This document shows, piece by piece, positions 56,302 to 64,000 of a stretch of DNA of 64,000 nucleotides; position 1 is the first letter of the stretch; every line of letters begins with the position of its first letter. A program made the position numbers and the translations under genes. The notes below the pieces were generated by a model. It searched no databases. It was given only the letters and a program-made list of their open reading frames with translations, and was not told where the DNA came from. Source of the DNA: Psococerastis gibbosa (taxonomy: Eukaryota > Arthropoda > Insecta > Psocodea > Psocidae); the NCBI GenBank assembly GCA_963971405.1, contig OZ020491.1, positions 12,890,855 through 12,954,854 of the forward strand, given 5' to 3'.

Positions 56302-59300
56302 ATGTCAGCAAGGCCATTCCGTAAGCGGGGCAGACCCCCAAAGTCTGCGAGCCTGGAAAGACCACGTAAATTTCAATATCAACTGTTGAAGAAGCCTAAA
56401 TACTTGCAGAATCTAGAGGCTCTCAGGGGAGGAGATATTTCTCAGACAGGTACCTCAGATTTCTCGAGAGTTGCTTCTCCTGATGGTAGTGAGGTAAGTG
56501 GTCGGTCCAATCGCCCCAACCGTCAAAAACGAAGTTACACGTTTAAAAATGGTTCTTCTCGTCGTGGCGGGAAATCAGCAAATCCTACCCGACAAAGTTA
56601 TTACAATGTTAATGTGCAGAAGCCGTCTGATTACCATTATGGATCCGATTTTGAAGACTTCAGTGACAAAAGTGATGCCGAGGTGGCCAAGAGTGTCAGC
56701 GACCCAGAAGAAGAAATCGGTGGCCTCTCCGAGCAGTCAGAGTCAGATCCAGAGAGTTATAGAAGCTCTGATTTGACAAAGAGCAAAGTTTCCTACGTCA
56801 GACCACCTAGTCCTGACCCGCTATGGCTACAAGATATAGAATTACCGCGTCTAGAATTGCCCCGATCATCTGAAGATCTATTGGTGCCCATGGAATATGT
56901 CATGCAAACTCTGAGTATCTATGAAGTTCTGCGGCACTTCAGAAATCTAGCCAGATTATCGCCATTTCGTATTGAAGATTTCTGCGCGATGCTTATGATG
57001 GAAGAACAAAATGTATTGTTAATAGAAATTCATATTATGCTATTGAAAGCAATTTTTCGAGAAGAAGACTCGCAGCAAACCCATTTTGGCCCACTTGATC
57101 AGAAAGACAGTGTAAATGCTTGTTTATATTTTAACGACCCCATGACTTGGCCAGAAGTGCTGAAGTCCTACGTTGAATGCGATAAGTCCTTTGACCAAGA
57201 AGTCGCCGGCATTCTAGCCACGGGAGAATATCCTTATGTCTCCGTTGATAAGCGCCTCAAAGTCTTGCAATTTCTTACCGACCAATTTCTAACGACAAAC
57301 CCAGTGCGTGAAGATCTAATATCAGAAGGTAAGGTGTTTTTCTTTAACGCTGACTTTGATTAACAGCTTAACTATTAATAAATCCATAGGACAATTGTGT
57401 GCTGCCACGTTTCACATACCAAAAGCATTTGCAGGTTCAACTTGCATATAGAATTACCTGCGGTGATTGGGTTGTCAATCCCTAATATAGTGCCCATGAC
57501 TAATTTATGACTAATCGCCGCTCTGATTGTTGACTGATTGGCTTGGGAGGAGCATTCTTTCCCGCCAAACATAATTTTTGTATTTATATCAACTACACCC
57601 AAATTATTGGCCTATAGTCCAATAACAGTTCAATTCATTTTATAGATGACTTCATTATAATTCAAATTATCAGTATCAAAGTCAACTGCTATTTCGTAGT
57701 TTAAAAAAAAAAAAGTGAATCTAAATTCCTCTCTCCATAAGATAATTGTGTGAGCTATTTTGGGGAATATTGACAACTCAATCAATGTTTTATTTTATTT
57801 ATATATGCAAGTTGTCAATTGATTGATTGTCTACTGCAATGGTGTCCATAACGGACTTTGGCGAGTATCGGAGATGAGATTTCCGTACCATCACAATAAT
57901 AAAAATACATGACCCGCCCGAACTAAATTCTTTGGTCTATTGACGAGTGAGTAGAAACTATTTGTCCACAGTGTGCGAGGCTATCAAACCTAAAAACATT
58001 TGATTTGAATTCGGTATTTAAATTGAAACCACTAACCGACATTAGTGCCAAAAACTAACCAATAAAATGTGTCAGGCGTCAGACCCTCAGGGTGGCTTTT
58101 ATCAATTATCAATGTTTTTCTATGGCAAACGGAATTCGGATAGTCGCAATGCAGGCAATGCATAATATTATGAAACAACTATTGGCTTAACCGAAATTAG
58201 AGGATATGAAAAAACTGGGCTTGGCGGGATTCGAACCCACGATCTACGCCTTATCGGGGCGTCGTCTGAACCGCTGGACCACAAGCCCCGACAAGTCCGG
58301 TAATCGCCAAATCCTCTACTTATGCTCAAATTGATTGACAAGATTCGTGTTGATAGACAGGTTAGCGCTAGGAGGTTACCTCTTCAACCAAAGTTAATTT
58401 AATGTCAGTGTTATATATACCATATAATACTACAATGTATTGAATAAAGAATTGTCCTTATGCAATTAAGTATGCTCACAGACCTGTTCGGTTAGATAGT
58501 TGTGCAGTTGTGCTAACCTGTCTAGCAACACGAATCATGTCAATTTGAGCATAAGTAGAGGATTTGGCCATTACTGGACTTGTCGGGGCTTGTGGTCCAG
58601 CGGTTAAGACGACGCCCCGGCTAGGCGTAGATCGTGGGTTCGAATCCCGCCAAGTCCAGTTTTTTCCATATCCTCTAATTTCGGTTATAACGAGGAGGTT
58701 ATCTCTTCAACCAAAGTTAATTTAATGCCAGTGTTATATATACCATATAATACTACAATGTATTAACTATTGGCTTTGTGCACAATCAGTTTTAAGCTGA
58801 TTTAAGTTCTGTTCTCAATCAAATTTGAAATGACATTTCTTAAACGACATTCGATACCGTGATTCGTCGTACACGAAAAAATTAGATCATCTGGCAAAAT
58901 TACTGGAGCTAGAGTTAAGCTGAAAAGCATTCGAATACTGTATGTTGTTTTCACAGTCTAGACTACAGGTATACTTGTGACTAAGATACCGGGACGAGTT
59001 TGAACATTCCACCCGTATTGGGAGCTGTTCTAGACCTACTTCTAGATCATTTGAAGGATTTAGAACTAAAATTGGTTTCATGCATGTACGTGCCATGAAA
59101 TCAAGTTTTTTGTGCTTCAACTATCAACCATAAAACTGGTGTCATCGGAAAAAGTAGTCTTTATTTTCCAGTGGACGGAACAGCTTGCAATTAACCCATC
59201 TTGACTACTATAGGAATCGGGACCCTATAAACCAGCCCTAGGAGCTATCTCCTGTCTTGAGACAAGTGTCAGGACATGTAGCGTAGTGGTACGGACTCTG

Positions 59301-62300
59301 ACTTTCACCCGAAAGGTTGTTGGTTCGAGTCCCACACTGGCTGCATTTTCTGGCCATGCTTCGGAGGGCATGTAAAGCAGGCGGTCCCGGGCTTTCCTTG
59401 TTGAGTGTAAGAGAGGGCTTTTAGCCCTAACTCCGCTAGGTTGGCTAAGTAATAGAAACAATAAAAAGTCCTTACTTATTTATACAAATTTTTAAGCTTA
59501 AGATGCGACGTATTGACATAGATTTCCACCGAAAGTAATTATTATATTATTAAGTATTACATTACACATTATTCGTCTCCACATTACAGGAGGTTTATTT
59601 TTGCTAACGTGCAGACTGTAATTTGTCGATTGCAGCATGATTATCCGAACAATAGTGCTGATATTATATAATTCTAGGCTCTGTTCTACTTTCACTAGAG
59701 GAGCCTTTGAGTGTGTTTTAACCGTTATCCATTATAGCATGTTTGCAAAATTCTATTCTGTTATCAATTTTTAATTGTAGTATTATTTGGTATATAATAC
59801 AGTCATTAAATTGACTTGGGTTGCCTCCTCGCTATCGCCGAAATTAGGGATTCTTTTTTAATTTTTTTATTTCAATTCTATTCGGTACTACTAAAAATAT
59901 ACTGTATTATTGTCTTCATACGGATGATTTATTTTTCCATGCATTTGTATGCTGAAATACACAATTTCTATTTCCTTACTGGCAAATATAAACTTTTAGA
60001 AATGAAAATTATAATAGTAGTTTTACTTTTTACTCTTCTTACTTTAAAAAAAAATATGCTCAGATAAGTTCTCAATTTTAAATGATAAGATCGCATTATT
60101 ATTGCCTAGGTTGACATTTATATAAAATTTACTGGGAGTATTTGCCGATCTGATTGATCAGCCGCCGAAAGTCATGACTCTCTCTGCTCACAAGATTAAG
60201 CTGTTGTTTTTGAAAAGTTGATTAATTTGCAATTTTCATAGTATGCATGATTGGGATCTGTGTGATCCAATATAATTGTTTCCCCTAACGGTTTTTTTTT
60301 TAACTTTTTGTTTTAAGGAGACTATTATGTAGATAAGTTAAGTATATCCATAATAGTAACAGAAATCTCAACATTTTTTAATCACAAATGACGGAATATT
60401 GGCCAGTGGAATGCTCGCCTAACGATTTTGTATTTATTAATTAATTTTTTCATGTTTATGTGTTTCTAACTCTGAATTATACTGTTATGCCGTAGCTTAC
60501 TATCTATTCGACAAAGGCGTGGTATGCTAATTTAATTGTTTTTCACGGTACTCCATGTTTAGTCGTGCCAAAGCCGCACTCCCGGAGTTTAGCCGTTTAC
60601 ATAAACATGTAATTTTCCCACGTCATTCGTCTTTCAATTTTCAGACCAAGGCATTTAAGCTCTTCGACTGCTTCAATTTTGTCTTCACATTTACAATTTT
60701 CTGTATTTATCCTAAGCTAGCAATCGTGGTTTTGAAAAATATATTTGTTTTTAATTTTTATTTTTATATTTCGTGTGTGTATTATTTTGGTTTTTAGGCT
60801 ATAACAATAATTATATTTTTGCTTTCCAAGTTATACGTAGTATAAGGAAAGTTTTGTGATGGTCGAAATTTTCGATTCCAAGATTTCAACGGATTTACAC
60901 GTTTTGAGGTCCCATTAACCAAAAAAGTGTTTTTTACGAAATGTCTGTCTGTCTGTTCATCGATTTCCGGGCAAACTACTCGACTTTGTTGAAATTTAGC
61001 GTGCAGGATGACAAAAATCATACCTCGGGACTATTTTTTTTAGTTTGGGCCAACTCAATTTGGGGGGGTTTTATTCTCAAAAAACTCCAAAAAAACGTCT
61101 AAAAAAATTATATCTCAAAAACGGCTCCAACGATTTCTTTTAAATTCATATATGTTGTTGTCGTTATTAATGTTGACAAAATTCGGGGGGTCGCTTGCCC
61201 CTTGATAGTTTGCTTCTGGGGGTAAGAAAAAGTAACTAAATTTTAATGAAAAATGATTAAAAAATAATTTTTCTGCGAAACCTTTCTATCGATGATTTCT
61301 ACATTCAGGCATGTTTAGGTGTTATTTTTTTTCAAATGCATTGCGTGTCCTGCCACTATTGCTATGTGGTAATGTGTTGGTCTGACCTATCTAGAATTTA
61401 CCTCACCTCCAGTGACGTCAGGTGGGCCTGAATTGAGTTTTAGCGCGGGCCTCACCATGCCTTGTCCAGGAGAGATGGACATAGTGAATTAATATATGTT
61501 CGTACTCTTCCATTGTTAACATACTGTAGTATGCCATTTTCGTTTGTAACAGGACCCATTCATTATGATGACCACTGCAGAATTTGCCATCGCCTGGGAG
61601 ATCTGCTGTGCTGCGAATCTTGTCCCGCTGTGTACCATCTGGCCTGTGTGGACCCGCCTCTGGCCGATGTACCAGAGGAGGACTGGCAATGCAATGTCTG
61701 CCGCTCTCAATGGACCTCTGGCGTCAACGATTGTGTGATGGAGGCTGAGAAAATGGGCGCTCTCAGCCGACAAGAGTCGTTGGGCTTCGATCGACATGGC
61801 CGCAAGTATTGGTTTCTTTGCCGAAGGATTTTTGTGTAAGTGTTAACTTTTAATTGACTTAGTTTGGAAAGGCATTAGATCGTGCATTCGAGCCTCGCTT
61901 TGTCCATTTTTTTTTCTTGATTGTCTAGTTTCAAATATATTTTGTGTACGTTTTACTTAATATCTGTAGAGCCCAACTAATTGTAGAGGGGTTATTTTTT
62001 AAAAATAATATTGTGTTAATTAATGTCAGATAGGACCGTTACCGGTGGCATCTCCCTTGACTGAGTTTCTTTAGCTCAATGTGAGCGTAAATTTGATTAA
62101 ATCTTTGATGTGAAGCAAGTTTCATCAATGCTCGTGGATGGCTTCAAACATGTTTGTTTATAAGCTGGGATCTGACGGCACTTCAATAAGTAATTACTAC
62201 TTACTTTACTTTTCTTTATCCAACACCCACTCTTGGCGTTACCGCCATCTGGTGCCGCGCCTGCCAGTATATTGATGTAATGTCATTGTTAGGGATCTGA

Positions 62301-63636
62301 ATCGATTGACACGTTAGAAGGTGTGCAGCATCCATGCGTCCGCATTTCTGAGGCAGAGTGGGCATTGCAAGCAGCCAGGCCTAGGTGAAACAGGTGAGCC
62401 TGCAAGTAGTCGTGGCCAGTTGTGGCGAAAACGGGTGACAAAAAAAAACTGAAAGTGTATCAAATTAGATAAATCAACATGATTCTCTCTTTCTTCTGTT
62501 AATGCAAAACGATTGTTGATTTGTTCGTAACTTGATTGTTTTCAGTTGCTCTCCCCTAAGAGATTTAAGGGCCCTTTAATAATACGCAGGCAACGATAAT
62601 AATCAGAAAATGTTGTTTCAGTCAATAAATAAAATTATATTAATTATTTTTGCAGGGAGTATGAAAATGAAGTGTGGTATTACACGACGAAAACTCAGTT
62701 TGACGAACTTGTTAGCGCACTCGACGTTAAATTCATGGAACGAGACCTGGTTCGGTCAATAGATTGCATCAAAGAAACTATCATCGAGCACATGGGCATT
62801 ACTGAGGCCCTCACTAACGACAGTAAAGGCACAAGGAAGTCCTACCTTGAAGTGGAGAATGGTGAGTCAGAAGGCAATACTCTATTATGATGTTGCATGA
62901 TTTGGGATTTCTTTAGATTCTGAATTAAAAATAAAAAATCCCATTCGGCTCTGGCCGATCAGGTAAAGGCAGATTTCATGAAAGCACCGAACCCGCTTCG
63001 TGGGGTGGCGGTTTCTCCTTCCCTTATCAATGATAACGTATAACTCCATTAAAGTACACTAGAACACATTTCGCACAAACGCTGACCTCGCTTTCCCCAG
63101 TTTAACACGCTATATAGACAACTCTAAACTTTTGCGCGACTTTCACATTATTTTTACTTTGACTGACAGCCTTTTCGAAATCATGCATTTGTCGTGTTAA
63201 TTGTCATTATTGTGGACGAGGTGGCAAAAAGGTGGTATGAAGAGCTCAACGCTAGGGAAGGAGAAGCAAAGTTTTTTAAAATTGCGGAAAGCAGAGCCAG
63301 GTTGCAGCAAGACCTTGGAGTGGTCATATGATAACTGATTGCTGACATATTATTTCAGCTGCCTTGGTAAAACTTCATGAAGAGCGTCGCATCCGTGAGA
63401 AGGAAGAAGAAGAACGGCGGCACCTCGAACGAGATCGAGACTATGTGGAGCTCGAGCAGCGGCTGATTCGGGAACGGGAGGCTGCTGAAGAGCTGTCTCG
63501 GATGTTAGTGGGTGGCGACACGGGCACTGCGGCTGATATAGAGACGGAGGAGGTACCCCTCAACTTGGACGAAGAACAAATACCCATGCCTCTGGATGAT
63601 ACTGAAGTCACTTGTGAAATTACGTCTACGCCTATG
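56302..63636 (+). CDS. E(bx): NURF301/BPTF chromatin-remodelling subunit, first four coding exons (continues beyond the window)
   Basis: Largest subunit of the NURF ISWI remodelling complex, which reads histone marks and directs nucleosome sliding. Exons: 56302-57328, 61553-61835, 62656-62861, 63359-63636, with phases 1, 2, 1 and 0 that join in frame (598 codons here). An AT-hook (RKRGRPPK) lies at residues 7-14. Acidic and serine-rich sequence follows. The DDT domain runs from about residue 193 to 253 (VPMEYVMQTLSIYEVLRHF, then FCAMLM). Exon 2 encodes a PHD finger (DDHCRICHRLGDLLCCESCP ... YHLACVDPP ... WQCNVC) and the conserved DRHGRKYWF block. Exon 4 is a charged coiled coil. The later PHD fingers and bromodomain lie outside. 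The start ATG has A at -3. The junction EG/PIHYDDHC fits the fly protein, so no exon seems missing in the 4.2-kb intron 1. Confidence 0.93.
57487..57630. mobile_element. Truncated relative of the 25.7-kb MITE
   Basis: 'atagtgcccatgactaattt', 'gattgttgactgattggctt' and 'ctacacccaaattattggcc' match the reverse complement of 25691-25960 in order. It lies in NURF301 intron 1. Confidence 0.6.
58190..58442 (-). repeat. Repeat with internal tRNA cloverleaf, copy B (rearranged)
   Basis: The part at 58190-58367 is an inverted copy of the unit at 27224-27503. It is followed directly by a plus-strand fragment of the same unit's right end (58368-58442). This is a tail-to-tail rearrangement. Confidence 0.7.
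58216..58288 (-). tRNA. tRNA-like cloverleaf in copy B, probably a pseudogene
   Basis: Perfect acceptor (GGGCTTG/CAAGCCC) and anticodon stem; the loop is CCGATAA, which would give anticodon GAT, again with C at position 33. It is embedded in a repeat. Confidence 0.4.
58483..58763 (+). repeat. Repeat with internal tRNA cloverleaf, copy C
   Basis: Collinear with 27224-27503 from CCTGTTCGGTTAGATAGTTG to 'ataatactacaatgta', with few differences. NURF301 intron 1. Confidence 0.8.
58586..58658 (+). tRNA. tRNA-like cloverleaf in copy C, probably a pseudogene
   Basis: The acceptor stem has one wobble (CAAGTCC). The anticodon loop is CCGGCTA, which would give anticodon GGC, with C at position 33. 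All arms still fold. Confidence 0.4.
59270..59466 (+). repeat. tRNA-derived SINE, copy 3
   Basis: Best-preserved copy: 'caggacatgtagcgtagtgg', B box GGTTCGAGTCC, and tail 'ctaagtaatagaaacaataa'. NURF301 intron 1. Confidence 0.8.
60289..60419. mobile_element. Worn GGCGG-family MITE
   Basis: The middle ('gttttaaggagactattatg', 'agataagttaagta') matches the 12.5-kb copy, and the right end reads 'ccagtggaatgctcgcc'. TAA triplets flank both sides (60286-60288, 60420-60422). NURF301 intron 1. Confidence 0.65.
60821..61425 (+). repeat. Large non-coding repeat, copy 2
   Basis: It starts GCTTTCCAAGTTATACGTAG with a terminal hairpin and ends 'cctccagtgacgtcaggtgg', collinear with 45264-45938. It ends about 130 bp before NURF301 exon 2. 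Confidence 0.8.
62931..63185 (+). repeat. Dispersed repeat (CCCTTTCGG family), copy 3
   Basis: It begins AAAATCCCATTCGGCTCTGG and ends near 'tttttactttgactgacagcc', as in copies 1 and 2 but more diverged in the middle. NURF301 intron 3. Confidence 0.5.
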
Positions 63637-64000
63637 GTAATAATATACCGGTATAATGCTCTTTACTTACAGCTAGAACTAGGGCCCGATGCACAGTGTC
63701 TACTTCATCAATTTTTTTACTATGTATTTGTACTCGTTTGAAACCTTAATTCATACTGCTTCTAATGAGACATTAAAAATTAATTTCGGTAGAAAATTGC
63801 AGGCTGTGGAATTTTTTTTACTCAATACATGTAATTGGAAGAGTACCCTTTGAACCTGTTTTCCCCCGAAACACGGATGGCTTATACACTCACCTGAAAC
63901 TAAAGGAAAAGACGGATAGTAAAACTGAATACATGTCTAGAAAGAGTAAAAAAAGATGGAAAAGAACTAAAGTAGTTTGAAGTTTTCAAATTGATATTAA
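63637..64000. other. NURF301 intron 4 (start)
   Basis: It follows the donor ATG/GTAATA after exon 4. No further exon was recognised before the window ends. Confidence 0.5.

Overview
The window is eukaryotic nuclear DNA, AT-rich and full of transposons, and it looks like an arthropod. The exact group is not resolved. A hemimetabolous insect such as a hemipteran is my best guess, and a crustacean is possible. Supporting points are the gene set (glucan-binding GH16 protein, Fused kinase, a rabaptin with a FYVE finger, NURF301), mostly short exons with GT/AG introns, and many MITEs, SINEs, LINE remnants and one mariner relic. I recognise no bacterial genes, CRISPR array or rRNA.

Six protein genes can be read. 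(1) 656-1661 (+) is the last exon of a C2H2 zinc-finger gene. (2) 7715-13312 (+) is a complete six-exon secreted GH16 beta-1,3-glucan recognition protein or glucanase of 346 aa with both catalytic glutamates. (3) 15777-19748 (-) is the kinase Fused of the Hedgehog pathway; four exons join in frame, but its C-terminal end was not found. (4) 20203-39487 (+) is a complete nine-exon rabaptin-5-like Rab effector of 646 aa ending in a FYVE-type zinc finger. Its start codon lies 454 bp from that of fused, head to head. (5) 49229-54731 (-) is a complete five-exon, 911-aa C2H2 protein with about 14 fingers. (6) 56302-63636 (+) is the 5' part of the chromatin remodeller subunit NURF301/BPTF (AT-hook, DDT, first PHD finger); it runs off the right edge. 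Exon junctions were placed by hand from reading frame, splice consensus and family alignment. For the complete genes the exon lengths add up to an exact open frame.

The rest is introns and intergenic repeats. A family of palindromic MITEs with ends beginning GGCGG and TWA-type 3-bp target duplications occurs at least seven times, three of them as a nested hairpin-in-hairpin. A second family carries a complete but odd tRNA cloverleaf in its middle. A conventional tRNA-derived SINE occurs three times. LINE 3' ends carrying RNase H and a Cys/His knuckle are scattered on both strands.

The most striking structure is in rabaptin intron 7. Two 1.73-kb arms (31029-32762 and 36592-38324) are inverted and nearly identical, and each is built of about 275-bp tandem units. 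They flank a 3.8-kb loop holding LINE and mariner relics. The rabaptin pre-mRNA should therefore be able to form a very long double-stranded hairpin. The interval 39488-49228 has no gene that I can support.
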